Origin: Bolinopsis microptera
Taxonomy: Eukaryota; Ctenophora; Tentaculata; Lobata; Bolinopsidae
Reading direction: 5' to 3'
DNA length: 64,000 nucleotides
NCBI RefSeq assembly: GCF_026151205.1
Contig: NC_087081.1
Span: forward strand, 12,668,340 to 12,732,339
In this document: positions 1 through 13,200 of the stretch, in pieces
How the letters are laid out: every line of letters starts with the position of its first letter
Numbering within the stretch: position 1 is the stretch's first letter
Made by a program: the position numbers and the translations under genes
Notes under the pieces: generated by a model
Told to the model about the DNA's origin: nothing
The model's database searches: none
Seen by the model: only the letters and a program-made list of their open reading frames with translations

Positions 1-3000
1 TTTGCACCACTTGTTAAACGATTATCTCAAGGTAAAAACTAACCTAACTAATTAATTATATGCTAATATGTTAATTGTATGCTCTAGCTTTCTTCTATAT
101 ATACTGGATTTTATTTTAGATATAATATTACCATGGTTACAGGTGACTGGTTCACGTCCCGTACCTCTGCCTGTGGTCTGTACGCAGCGTGTTACCCTCA
201 TGTCAGTGTGGCACTGAAAACTGAACTCAGAATGTGAGTAGTACTCTAGTTTTATAAATTATCAAAATATATCTTGAAATTTATCATGAGTTATACAACT
301 AATTACAAAGTAAAACTGAAAACTCTTGTCCTAAAATTGTATTTCTACAGGATGTTTAAGTGTCTGTGTACTGACGATACTCCAATGGTGAGACGAGCTG
401 CTGCCAGTAAAATAGGGGTGAGTTTTAGTACCTTATTGTCACTTAATGATGTGGATTGTGGGTGCTGCCAAACATCCCACGATACATTTTTTTCTTGTTA
501 AGATTACTGTGACTGCAATAATCTTTACTTTCTTTCTTCAATTGGACAGTGTTTAGCATTACCTACCGTTGACTCAGCAATATCAGAGCTACATTACATC
601 TGAGTTATGTAGCGAGTGAACGGCCTGAACGCACAAGTTATATTTAAATTATCCACCAGGAGTTCGCTAAAGCAGTCGAGATGGAACATTTAAAAGGAGA
701 AGTAATTCCACTATTCAACTCTCTAGCTAACGATGAACAGGTAACACTAACAATTAACATATTCCTATATAGGGTATATAACAATTGTTTAAAACGAAGC
801 TATACTTTCTTACCATAAACTTCCAAGAGAATGCTTATTGCTTATGTAGCACAAGTTTATTTGATTTTGAAACTTTCGTTATCCTATTAAACGCCTAACC
901 ATCGTGTGATGATTTAATACCTCTTTCTAGATAATTTGTTGTTAACGCCCTCAAAGTTTTCTCAGGACAGTGTCAGACTGTTAGCAGTAGAAGCAGGAAT
1001 AACGATAGCTGGTCTACTTACAGAGAGTGATATTGAGACCCTTCTCTTACCCATGTTCAGGTATGTTGAAACTTTGGTAACATTCTACTCACTACTTGTT
1101 GGTGGGAATCATAGCCAGCTTGGTAGAGTCGCGTAGAAACCATGTTTTGGTTATTTTTTTTCAATTGTAATATTTTCAACCAAGATGACAGTACTAGACT
1201 AGTTTTCTAAACCTGCTAAGAAACTATTTAGTGATATCACCAAACGTCTCTGGTCACTAACAGTTAACTTCTTAGGAGTGCAGCGTCAGATAAGAGCTGG
1301 AGAGTGAGGTTCATGATAGCAGACAAGTTTATCGAGCTACAGAGAGCAGTTGGCCCTACTATTACTAAAAATCATCTTGTATTCCACTTTTCTGGTCTGT
1401 TGAAAGATGTAGAGGCTGAAGTGAGGGCATCTGCTGCTAACAAAATTAAAGGTTTGTTACGGTGTACCACATGTTTTGGATTGATCTTCGTTTTAATAAA
1501 TTTGTACACTTTACTTGAAGTTTGATACATTCGCTGATTTCAGTTATATATAAGCAAACTACCTCTCACTATAACTACATTATACATTCATTTTTATTAT
1601 TTCAGAATTCTGTACCAACTTGCCGGATGATATCCAAGAAGCTGTTATAATGCCTAATATTCTTCCCGCTGTTAAAGTCAGTATATTTCTCTTTAACAAT
1701 TATTTTCTGCCCTATCTTTAATTCAGATATCTTCTTGTTTGAATTAACACGTGACTCGTTAACTGACTAATAAGACCCAATGTTGTTTTACCATGGTAAC
1801 ATAACAATACACCTCTCAGGAATTAGTATGTGATACGAACCAGCACGTGAAAGCCGCCCTAGCCTCAGTGATAATGGGACTTAGCCCCATAATGGGTAAA
1901 GATAACACAATCCAGCACTTACTCCCACTATTCCTGATCCTACTCAAGGACGAGCATTCCGATGTCAGACTCAATATTATCTCCAATCTGGACAGTGTCA
2001 ATAAGGTAACCGTGACTTCCTTTCATGTTAAACAACTTTCTCTAGAGCATTCTTAATAAATCCAATTTACAATTCTAACGTGGAAATTTAAAAGCTCTAA
2101 TATCAAATCGAAAATATCATCCTTAAATCCTAACACGAGCAGCAAAAAATAACCTCCCATAATAAAATGTGCATTGTTCAGGTGATAGGAATTCACCAGT
2201 TGTCACAGTCACTTCTCCCCGCTATTGTGGAACTCGCGGAGGACCCTAAATGGAGGGTTCGATTAGCTATTATCGAACACATGCCTCTTCTCGCTGAGCA
2301 GCTCGGTAAGTTTGGATTTGATAGAGTGCATGAAATGCTGTTGGATATTGTATGCTTGAAATTATCTCCCCGATCTATATTTTGTACTTTTATTGGAGGA
2401 ACTTGTAAAGTCACTCAAAGACAGAATTGCACAGCTATCCGGTGAATGAATTGTTCGTTTTTTGTAAAGTTTGTGATTAATGTGTTTGATAAACTTACCA
2501 AAATGAAAGAGTTACAGAGCAAGTAGAACAATTGACATTCTGCATAAAATCTATGGACTAACCTAATCGATGAATAAAACTGAAGAGGCGATGAGAATAA
2601 AGCATTTATACGTAACTTGTTAGTGACCTCTTAGTAGCTTGTTAACGACCTGTTAGTATTTTAGTAGCTAGTTAGTAATCTGTTTGTAACTCATTAGTAA
2701 CTAACTGTTAGTTAATTGTTAGTGACTTGTTTGTAGCTTGTAAGTGCCCTGTTAGCAACCTATTGGTAACTTGTTAGTAACCTGTAAGTAACTTGTTAGT
2801 AACCTGTAAGTAACTTGTTAGTGATCTGTTAGTGATCTGTTAGTAACCTGTTAGTAAGGGGGGGGGGGGGGGGTCCAAGGGGAACTTTGGGAAAGTCCCC
2901 CAAGATTTCTGAAGTTCCCCAAAAAAAAGTTCCCCAAAACTCCCCAAAATTCCCCAAAATTATTCAAAATCATTCAAAATTATTCAAAATTTCTCTAATA

Positions 3001-5748
3001 TACATTAATACCCATTAATGTTAACATGTATGTTATTATAAGGTATAATCTTAACTTACTTGTTGATACTTGCAGCATGATAATTTTTTGGCATGATAAT
3101 TTTTTGGGGAACTTTGGGGAATTTTGCGGAACTTTCTGAAGTTCCCCAAAAAAAAGTTCCCCAAAATTCCCCAAAATTATTTGTTTCATTGATAATTTTT
3201 TGGGGAACTTTGGGAAAGTCCCCCAGGTTTTCTGAAGTTCCCCAAAAAAAGTTCCCCAAAACTCCCCAAAGTTCCCCTTGGACCCCCCCCCCCTAGTAAC
3301 CTGTCAGTAACCTGTTAGTAACCTGTTAGTTACCTGTCAGACGTCAGTAACATGTTAGTAACCTGTTAGTAACCTGTAAGTAACCTGTAAGTAATCTGTT
3401 AGTAACCTGTAAGTAACCTGTAAGTAACCTGTCAGTAACCTGTAAGTGAGTAGTGACCCCACACATAATAACTCGTGTTTTATTTGCAGCCCCACTGGGT
3501 AAGTAAGATTTACAGAATAACGCGAGTAGTGTTACCATGGTAACGAGTAAGTTACACGTATGTACGCTAAACACCCGCTAACAGCACTCCCTCTAGTGGC
3601 CCTGATTTCGGAATTACCTTATTCTTGGAAATTAATTCAGCAGTTTGAAAACTCTACTTTCTTTTCGTTTGATTTCTTCAGGGGTAACATGGTCTATTTC
3701 GATCTGAAATAAACTTGACCGGAGCATTTTTCGCACAATTTTGTTTCTGGGAATAAGGTACTCCAAAAAAGTTTAAAATATGCATGCCAAGTCCCTCCCC
3801 GTCCAGTATAGTGACTATACCCCACTGTTCATTGCAGGTGTTCAGTTTTAATGCAATTAACCAATTAATTAATTTACTGATTAATAAGCTGCTGTTTGCA
3901 GGAGTTGAGTTTTTCGACGAGAAATTGAACTCACTATGTATGAGCTGGTTAGTCGATGGAGTGTTCGCTATCAGGTCCGCTGCTACTTCTAACCTCAAGA
4001 AACTTGTCTCTATATTCGGCCTGGAGTGGGCTCAAGTTAGTTAACCTCAATTTTTTTAAATCTCACACTTCATTTTACTTCTAGAGATCTGATGGTGCCT
4101 AGAAGAGCAGTCCTTTAACTAGCTTCTCCTTCAGAACACAGTAATAACCAAAGTCCTGTCCATGGCCCGAGACCCCAACTACTTGCACCGAATGACGACC
4201 TTGTTCGCTATAAACGTGTTAGCAGAGGTGTGTCCTCCTGATGTAATCTCCAAGTTCATGGTCCCAGTTATCTCCAACCTGGCTGCTGATGCTGTCCCCA
4301 ATGTCAGGTTCAACGTCGCTAAAACTATGGCGCTCATTGTTCCGAGTCTTGATGCGCAGTGAGTATTAGTAACCATAGTTACCTGTTACAGTTACCTGTT
4401 ACAGTTACCTGTTACAGTTACATGTTACAGTTACCTGTTACAGTTACCTGTTACAGTTACCTGTTACAGTTACCTGTTACAGTTACCTGTTACAGTTGCC
4501 TGTTACAGTTACCTGTTACAGTCTAGGACTTCGCTCTACCTTTAATACCCCTGCAGATCTTTCTGACTCCTTTATGTTTACATGCTCCTTAAATAATAAT
4601 AATAATAATTTTTAACTCGTATATTGGGTAGATTGAGTATTTATTATGGATTTTATATTGTTGTTAGCCCTGCTGATTTGTGTATTAGTAATGATTACCT
4701 ATCTGATGGACTACGGTATATACAGTTGATGGTAGTTTTCTCTTATTTTTCTTCTCTTGCTCTGCAAGCCCTGATTCTTGTATAAACATATTGTTTGATA
4801 TAATATTGTATATTTTTGTATTGATTGTGGTATTTTGTGTGCCAGATTCAGCAATGGGTTCTTGCTGAATCACTGTATATTACACTATGTGACTAGTCCC
4901 TTTGATCCATCTCTTGCCCTGCAAGCCCTGTTTCTTGTCTATACAGCATATAATTATCATGTATCACATTGTAGTATGTAATAAACATTTGTAGTAGAGT
5001 AGGATTGTTTGAATTTCTTTTTGCTATGTTTTATAATATTTATTTGTATAATTTGTGAGTGTTTCTCCCGCTTTTCTTCCCTTGTGCAGCAAGCCCTGTC
5101 TCTTGTAAAAACAACCTTGAAAGTTTTGTAGATACATATAGTTTCTACACCTTTATCCTCTGGTCCCTAGGGTCAGCTGATCCCGGGCCAGAGGAAAACT
5201 ACCGACTGCCAAGGTCTGACGCCTAGGCAGTCGAGACCTCTTATTGAGACCCTTTATAATAATAATAAATACAACTTTTATAAACCGCCTTATAGCTAAA
5301 TCATATAACTCGATATAATTTAATCCTGGAGATAAACTCCAGTGCTTTCTAAAGCGGCTCTTACATTAACTGAGCTTAGTTTAATTGAAAATTAGACATG
5401 ACAAGTTCATTTTACCTATGTAAATGCAAAATCAATCAAATGCTAGAGAAAAGAAGTATGTTTTGACTGTACACTTTAATTTAATGTATCCCAGGACTGT
5501 AGAGTTCCAAATCAAGCCCTGTCTTTCCAAGCTATATGACGACGAGGATATGGACGTCAAATATTTTGCCCATGAAGCATTAGGTGAGTAATATCATGCA
5601 TTTACTGTTCATTTGGTGGATTTCAGCTAATTAACTTCCATTATAAGTTCTTGTTTTAAACCAGACACTAAGTACATTTTACATTGCTTCAAGAAATGAT
5701 AGCAGGATTGAACACTAACTGTTTGTACCTTCAGTTCTCTGCCACTAA
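1..5748 (+). CDS. PPP2R1A: PP2A 65-kDa scaffold subunit A, 5'-truncated by the window
   Basis: This is the HEAT-repeat scaffold of protein phosphatase 2A, which holds the catalytic C subunit and a variable B subunit. Exons by eye, all GT-AG and phase-consistent: 1-31, 143-233, 351-417, 660-740, 966-1060, 1276-1451, 1606-1676, 1820-2005, 2182-2305, 3902-4035, 4135-4358, 5495-5583, 5735-5748. They give about 460 codons, beginning with [17 protein letters not shown]. Near-diagnostic stretches include [76 protein letters not shown] and [12 protein letters not shown]. The family is about 589 aa, so roughly 130 N-terminal residues lie before the window. The last exon adds only VLCH and a stop, matching the short family C-terminus after the KYFA[QH]EAL motif. 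Invertebrates usually have one such gene, so the A/alpha versus beta distinction does not apply. The donor after 1676 is GTCAGT. Confidence 0.97.
2620..3450. repeat. 11-bp intronic minisatellite (TTAGTAACCTG-like), split by an insertion
   Basis: Degenerate tandem copies of an 11-bp unit such as TTAGTAACCTG run from about 2620 to 2857 and resume at 3294-3450. The element at 2858-3293 interrupts them. They lie in the 1.6-kb intron of the PP2A scaffold gene between exons ending 2305 and starting 3902. Confidence 0.85.
2858..3293. mobile_element. G/C-capped inverted-repeat element (MITE-like)
   Basis: The element starts with a G run followed by TCCAAGGGGAACTTTGGG and ends with the reverse complement followed by a C run. 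The interior has further palindromic blocks of TTTTTTGGGGAACTT and AAGTTCCCCAAAAAA type, so much of the 436 bp can fold. TAGTAA flanks both sides, but the host repeat also contains TAGTAA, so it is weak evidence for a target duplication. It encodes nothing. Family not recognised. Confidence 0.7.
4372..4525. repeat. 13-bp minisatellite just after a PP2A donor site
   Basis: About eleven near-identical copies of the unit GTTACCTGTTACA begin roughly 14 nt after the donor at 4359 of the PP2A scaffold gene. The array lies in the intron leading to the exon at 5495. Confidence 0.9.
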
Positions 5749-5829
5749 GAGGAGACACGAACTTCATCCTGACGACACCACACTGCTGATCATCTCAGTT
5801 TAGAACTAGATTCCCCCTCAACTGAGAGT

Positions 5830-5909
5830 CACGTGTCCGCCCACGTGTCTGCCCACGTGTCTGCTGACTGGTCACGTGGTACCTGATAACAGTATATTGT
5901 GTGCACGTG
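5830..5909. promoter_or_regulatory. Five CACGTG E-boxes in the PP2A 3' UTR
   Basis: CACGTG occurs at 5830, 5842, 5854, 5873 and 5904, just before the poly(A) signal. Three of them sit in near-tandem copies of a 12-bp unit (CCACGTGTCTGC-like). Two more E-boxes follow at 6397 and 6443 beside an ATTGG box, so the block could be a regulatory region between genes. Function is inferred. Confidence 0.4.
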
Positions 5910-5958
5910 TGTAACTAGCATAACTGTTTCCATATCATTGTGAAGAAATGGAGACATT

Positions 5959-5964
5959 AATAAA
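5959..5964 (+). terminator. Poly(A) signal of the PP2A scaffold gene
   Basis: An AATAAA lies about 210 nt after the stop codon at 5746-5748, the expected place for the 3' end of this transcript. The 3' UTR between them contains five CACGTG motifs. Confidence 0.7.
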
Positions 5965-7225
5965 GAGACAGGACGATCCGGGATTTGCTGTTTTTCATTA
6001 AAACTTTTTTAACAAACTTAAAATAGAAAAAATGCGCGCTGTATAATATGTTTGCTGCACCTCTAGGGCGGGGTGACCCCTCTTCTCCTCCCCAAATCCG
6101 GGGTGGGGGACCGGGGTGCCTCCAAAATCTAATGTTTTGAAACAAGTTGCAACATTGAAATACCTACGTTGTAAGTCAATGTTTAATGTTTACTAGCCTC
6201 TCATTTAGTTTCTATTTTCGATATATTTAAGCACTAAGCAGCTTTACCCCCGAGAGAGCGATATAATTACTTTTCTACTATTATAAGTTAATTAGTATAG
6301 ATGATTAATTAATCGCTTAATTAATCTACTTTGAAAGCCAGTCTGTTTTTTGAATTTCCTTAACTTGTGCTGAAGGCTATATAACCAAAGAGTAGTCACG
6401 TGACTAGAATGCAGCCCTTAGCTTTGATTGGTATGTTTGAGTCACGTGTTCGAAAAACAGTTCTCTGATTGGCCGTATTAACTTACATACCAAATTGATC
6501 GCTGTTCACATATTTATATCAAATTGATGTTTGGAAATTAACTTGAGTCTACAATATTACTTGTTTAAAAGAATATGTGCTATTTTACTGAATTAAAAAA
6601 TCATTCGCGAACTAATTACAATTCCGCTATACTCTCTTGGAGTTGAAGGAAAGTCAAAATAATTACCATGAAAAAGAGTGTGGGGCTCTTAAAGGGGCCG
6701 GGGGGGGTCTTCATCAAAATTCTCTCGAAATCGACTTTATAGTTGTTTCTGATAGATGGGAGTGATATCTATCAGCTGCTTTTGGTCCCATGGAAAAATA
6801 TTGTTCCTAGCCGAAATGATCGCCGGTTTAAGGTCAGCGCTTATGTGTAATTGTATTGCGCGAGCGATTTTCAATCGCAAATTCTGAATATTGAGTCTAA
6901 AAATCTATCTTCTCCCACATTTTTTGAGCAATCACCCTGAAACTTTTAGGATATGTTCTAGGGACCATTTAGAAGAGATCAATCATACAAAATTTTGAGA
7001 TAGGCCTTTAAATATTTTTTATTCAATTTTGAAAATCTTGGACCTCAAAAAATCGTAAAAAAACGTTAAAAAACGGCCCCCTTAAAAGTCATGTCAATAA
7101 TGCCGCCACTTTAATACTGGGCTTAACTGTTGCTGTAATCCTCGTCTTTAAAAGCAACATGGCCCTCCACGAGCTATTTGCAGATTCTACACAGAATAGA
7201 ATCATGATCGGGAAACATAATAGGG
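5965..7225. other. Intergenic, no supported gene
   Basis: AT-rich intergenic sequence between the PP2A gene and the satellite. I see CACGTG sites at 6397 and 6443 and short reading frames without family features. No RNA gene or complete element was recognised. Confidence 0.6.
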
Positions 7226-10200
7226 CAACATTTGACAACAGCTTTCTGCTGTGAGCTTCCTCCGACCGAAATCAAACTTCCAGCACCTCAATCGTGTCAA
7301 ATAGGGTCTAATAGACTGACTAAATGGTTGCGGGTGAGATATTCATTCAAAATTATAAAATTTCGGTCCTGGAAATTTCATCTTCAAAAACTGAAATGGG
7401 ACAGAAATTGGGACAGTATGATTTTTCAATTTTCATCCGGATTTTGACTTCCAATACCCCAATTTGGTTTCGAACCATCATCAATTAACTGACCAATTGG
7501 TCTCTGAGCAAAAAATCCACCCAATCTGTCAAATTTGTGTTCAGAAAGTTTCATATTTTAAAATGGGACAGAAGTTGGAAAATATGAATTTTCGTTTTGT
7601 TAAGCTTTCTTCAGTGAGCTTCCTCCGACCGAAATCAAACTTTCAGCAGCTCAGTTGTGTCAAATAGGGTCTATTGTTGACTGACTATAACTAATTGGTT
7701 GCAGGTGAGAAATTCAGTCAAAACTGTAAAATTTCGGCCCTGGAAATTTCAGCTACAAAAACTGAAAATGGGACAGAGTATGGGACAGTATGATTTTCCA
7801 ATTTTTTTAGAGATTATGACTTCCAGTACCCCGATTTGGTTTTATACCATCATCAATTAACTGACTAATTGGTCTGTGGGCAAAAATTTCATCCAATCTG
7901 TCAAATGTGTGTTCAGAAATTTTCATGTCTGAAAATGGGACAGAGTTTTGAAAATACAACTTTTCGTTTTGTTAAGATTTCTGATGTGAGCTTCCTCCGA
8001 TCCGAATCAAAATTCTAACACCTCAATCCTGTCATTTGGGATCTATAGTTGACTGACTAATTGGTTGCAGGTCAGAAATTCGGTCGAAACTGTAAAATTT
8101 CGGCCCTGGAAATTTCAGCTTCAAAAACTGAAAATGGGACAGAGTATGGGACAGTATGATTTTCCAATTTTCTTCGAGATTTTGACTTCCAGTACCCCAA
8201 TATGGTTTCATACCATCATCAATTAACTGACTAATTGGTCTGTGGGCAAAAATTTCATCCAATCTGTCAAATGTGTGTTCAGAAAGTTTCATATTTTAAA
8301 ATGGGACAGAAGTTGGAAGATATGAATTTTCGTTTTGTTAAGCTTTCTTCTGTGAGCTTCCTCCGACTGAAATCAAACTTTCAGCACCTCAGTTGTGTCA
8401 AATAGGGTCTATTGTTGACTGACTAATTGGTTGCAGGTCAGAAATTCGGTCGAAACTGTAAAATTTCGGCCCTGGAAATTTCAGCTTCAAAAACTGAAAA
8501 TGGGACAGAGTATGGGACAGTATGATTTTCCAATTTTTTTAGAGATTTTGACTTCCAGTACCCCAATTTGGTTTCATACCATCATCAATTAACTGACTAA
8601 TTGGTCTGTGGGCAAAAATTTCATCCAATCTGTCAAATGTGTGTTCAGAAAGTTTCATATCTGAAAATGGGACAGAGTTTTGAAAATACAACTTTTCGTT
8701 TTGTTAAGATTTCTGCTGTGAGCTTCCTCCGATCCGAATCAAACTATCAGCGCCTCGATCGTGTCATTTGGGGTCTATAGTTGGCTGACTAATTGGTTGC
8801 AGGTCAGAAATTCGGTCGAAACTGTAAAATTTCGGCCCTGGAAATTTCAGCTTCAAAAACTGAAAATGGGACAGAGTATGGGACAGTATGATTTTCCAAT
8901 TTTTTTAGAGATTTTGACTTCCAGTACCCCAATTTGGTTTCATACCATCATCAATTAACTGACTAATTGGTCTGTGGGCAAAAATTTCATCCAATCTGTC
9001 AAATGTGTGTTCCGAAATTTTCATATCTGAAAATGGGACAGAGGTTTAAAATACAACTTTTCGTTTTGTTAAGATTTCTGCTGTGAACTTCCTCCGATCC
9101 GAATCAAACTTCCAGCGCCTCAATCGTTTCATTTGGGGTCTATAGTTGACTGACTAATTGGTTGCAGGTCAGAAATTCGGTCGAAACTGTAAAATTTCGG
9201 CCCTGGAAATTTCAGCTTCAAAAACTGAAAATGGGACAGAGTATGGGACAGTATGATTTTCCAATTTTTTTAGAGATTTTGACTTCCAGTACCCCAATTT
9301 GGTTTCATACCATCATCAATTAACTGACTAATTGGTCTGTGGGCAAAAATTTCATCCAATCTGTCAAATGTGTGTTCAGAAATTTTCATATCTGAAAATG
9401 GGACAGAGGTTTAAAATACAACTTTTCGTTTTGTTAAGATTTCTGCTGTGAACTTCCTCCGATCCGAATCAAAATTCTAACACCTCAATCCTGTCATTTG
9501 GGATCTATAGTTGACTGACTAATTGGTTGCAGGTCAGAAATTCGGTCGAAACTGTAAAATTTCGGCCCTGGAAATTTCAGCTTCAAAAACTGAAAATGGG
9601 ACAGAGTATGGGACAGTATGATTTTCCAATTTTCTTCGAGATTTTGGCTTCCAGTACCCCAATTTGGTTTCATACCATCATCAATTAACTGACTAATTGG
9701 TCTGTGGGCAAAAATTTCATCCAATCTGTCAAATGTGTGTTCAGAAATTTTCATATCTGAAAATGGGACAGAGTTTTGAAAATACAACTTTTCGTTTTGT
9801 TAAGATTTCTGCTGTGAGCTTCCTCCGATCCGAATCAAAATTCTAACACCTCAATCCTGTCATTTGGGATCTATAGTTGATTGACTAATTGGTTGCAGGT
9901 CAGAAATTCGGTCGAAACTGTAAAATTTCGGCCCTGGAAATTTCAGCTTCAAAAACTGAAAATGGGACAGAGTATGGGACAGTATGATTTTCCAATTTTT
10001 TTAGAGATTTGGACTTCCAGTACCCTAATTTGGTTTCATACCATCATTAATTAACTGACTAATTGGTCTGTGGGCAAAAATTTCATCCAATCTGTAAAAT
10101 GTGAGTTCAGAAATTTTAATATCTGAAAATGGGACAGAGTTTTGAAAATACAACTTTTCGTTTTGTTAAGATTTCTGCTGTGAGCTTCCTCCGATCCGAA

Positions 10201-13200
10201 TCAAACTTCCAGCGCCTCGATCGTTTCATTTGGGGTCTATAGTTGACTGACTAATTGGTTGCAGGTCAGAAATTCGGTCGAAACTGTAAAATTTCGGCCC
10301 TGGAAATTTCAGCTTCAAAAACTGAAAATGGGACAGAGTATGGGACAGTATGATTTTCCAATTTTTTTAGAGATTTTGACTTCCAGTACCCCAATTTGGT
10401 TTCATACCATCATCAATTAACTGACTAATTGGTCTGTGGGCAAAAATTTCATCCAATCTGTCAAATGTGTGTTCAGAAATTTTCATATCTGAAAATGGGG
10501 CAGAGGTTTAAAATACAACTTTTCGTTTTCTGCTGTGAACTTCCTCCGATCCGAATCAAAATTCTAACACGTCAATCCTGTCATTTGGGATCTATAGTTG
10601 ACTGACTAATTGGTTGCAGGTCAGAAATTCGGTCGAAACTGTAAAATTTCGGCCCTGGAAATTTCAGCTTCAAAAACTGAAAATGGGACCGAGTATGGGA
10701 CAGTATGATTTTCCAATTTTTTTAGAGATTTTGACTTCCAGTACCCCAATTTGGTTTCATACCATCATCAATTAACTGACTAATTGGTCTGTGGGCAAAA
10801 ATTCCATCCAATTTGTCAAATGTGTGTTCAGAAATTTTCATATCTGAAAATGGGACAGAGTTTTGAAAATACAACTTTTCGTTTTGTTAAGATTTCTGCT
10901 GTGAGTTTCCTCCGACCTGAATCAAACTTCCAGCGCCTCGATCGTGTCATTTGGGGTCTATAGTTTACTGACTAATTGGTTGCAGGTCAGAAATTCGGTC
11001 GAAACTGTAAAATTTCGGCCCTGGAAATTTCAGCTTCAAAAACTGAAAATGGGACAGAGTATGGGACAATATGATTTTCCAACTTTTTTAGAGATTTCGA
11101 CTTCCAGTACCCCAATATGGTTTCATACCATCATCAATTAACTGACTAATTGGTCTGTGGGCAAAAATTCCATCCAATCTGTCAAATGTGTGTTCAGAAA
11201 TTTTCATATCTGAAAATGGGACAGAGTTTTGAAAATACAACTTTTCGTTTTGTTAAGATTTCTGCTGTGAGCTTCCTCCGATCCGAATCAAAATTCTAAC
11301 ACCTCAATCCTGTCATTTGGGATCCATAGTTGACTGACTAATTGGTTGCAGGTCAGAAATTCGGTCGAAACTGTAAAATTTCGGCCCTGGAAATTTCAGC
11401 TTCAAAAACTGAAAATGGGACAGAGTATGGGACAGTATGATTTTCCAATTTTCTTCGAGATTTTGACTTCCAGTACCCCAATTTGGTTTCATACAATCAT
11501 CAATTAACTGACTTATTGGTCTGTGGGCAAAAATTTCATCCAATTTGTCAAATGTGTGTTCAGAAATTTTCATATCTGAAAATGGGACAGAGTTTTGAAA
11601 ATACAAATTTTTCGTTTTGTTATGATTTCTGTTGTGAGTTTCCTCCGACCTGAATCAAACTTCCAGCGCCTCGATCGTGTCATTTGGGGACTATAGATGA
11701 CTGACTAATTGGTTGCAGGTCAGAAATTCGGTCGAAACTGTAAAATTTCGGCCCTGGAAATTTCAGCTTCAAAAACTGAAAATGGGACCGAGTATGGGAC
11801 AGTATGATTTTCCAATTTTTTTAGAGATTTTGACTTCCAGTACCCCAATTTGGTTTCATACCATCATCAATTAACTGACTAATTGGTCTGTGGGCAAAAA
11901 TTTCATCCAATCTGTCAAATGTGTGTTCAGAAATTTTCATATCTGAAAATGGGACAGAGTTTTGAAAATACAAATTTTTCGTTTTGTTATGATTTCTGTT
12001 GTGAGTTTCCTCCGACCTGAATCTAACTTCCAGCGCCTCGATCGTGTCATTTGGGGACTATAGATGACTGACTAATTGGTTGCAGGTCAGAAATTCGGTC
12101 GAAACTGTAAAATTTCGGCCCTGGAAATTTCAGCTTCAAAAACTGAAAATGGGACAGAGTATGGGACAGTATGATTTTCCAATTTTTTCGAGATTTTGAC
12201 TTCCAGTACCCCAATTTGGTTTCATACAATCATCAATTAACTGACTTATTGGTCTGTGGGCAAAAATTTCATCGAATTTGTCAAATGTGTGTTCAGAAAT
12301 TTTCATATCTGAAAATGGGACAGAGTTTTGAAAATACAACTTTTCGTTTTGTTAAGATTTCTGCTGTGAGCTTCCTCCGACCCGAATCAAACTATCAGCG
12401 CCTCGATCGTGTCATTTGGGGTCTATAGTTGACTGACTAATTGGTTGCAGGTAAGAAATTCGGTCGAAACTGTAAAATTTCGGCCCTGGAAATTTCAGCT
12501 TCAAAAATTGAAAATGGGACAGAGTATGGGACAGTATGATTTTCCAATTTTTTTAGAGATTTTGACTTCCAGTACCCCAATTTGGTTTCATACCATCATC
12601 AATTAACTGACTAATTGGTCTGTGGGCAAAAATTTCATCCAATCTGTCAAATGTGTGTTCAGAAATTTTCATATCTGAAAATGGGACAGAGTTTTGAAAA
12701 TACAAATTTTTCGTTTTGTTATGATTTCTGTTGTGAGTTTCCTCCGACCTGAATCAAACTTCCAGCGCCTCGATCGTGTCATTTGGGGACTATAGATGAC
12801 TGACTAATTGGTTGCAGGTCAGAAATTCGGTCGAAACTGTAAAATTTCGGCCCTGGAAATTTCAGCTTCAAAAACTGAAAATGGGACAGAGTATGGGACA
12901 GTATGATTTTCCAATTTTTTCGAGATTTTGACTTCCAGTACCCCAATTTGGTTTCATACAATCATCAATTAACTGACTTATTGGTCTGTGGGCAAAAATT
13001 TCATCGAATTTGTCAAATGTGTGTTCAGAAATTTTCATATCTGAAAATGGGACAGAGTTTTGAAAGTACAACTTTTCGTTTTGTTAAGATTTCTGCTGTG
13101 AGCTTCCTCCGACACGAATCAAACTATCAGCGCCTCGATCGTGTCATTTGGGGTCTATAGTTGACTGACTAATTGGTTGCAGGTCAGAAATTCGGTCGAA

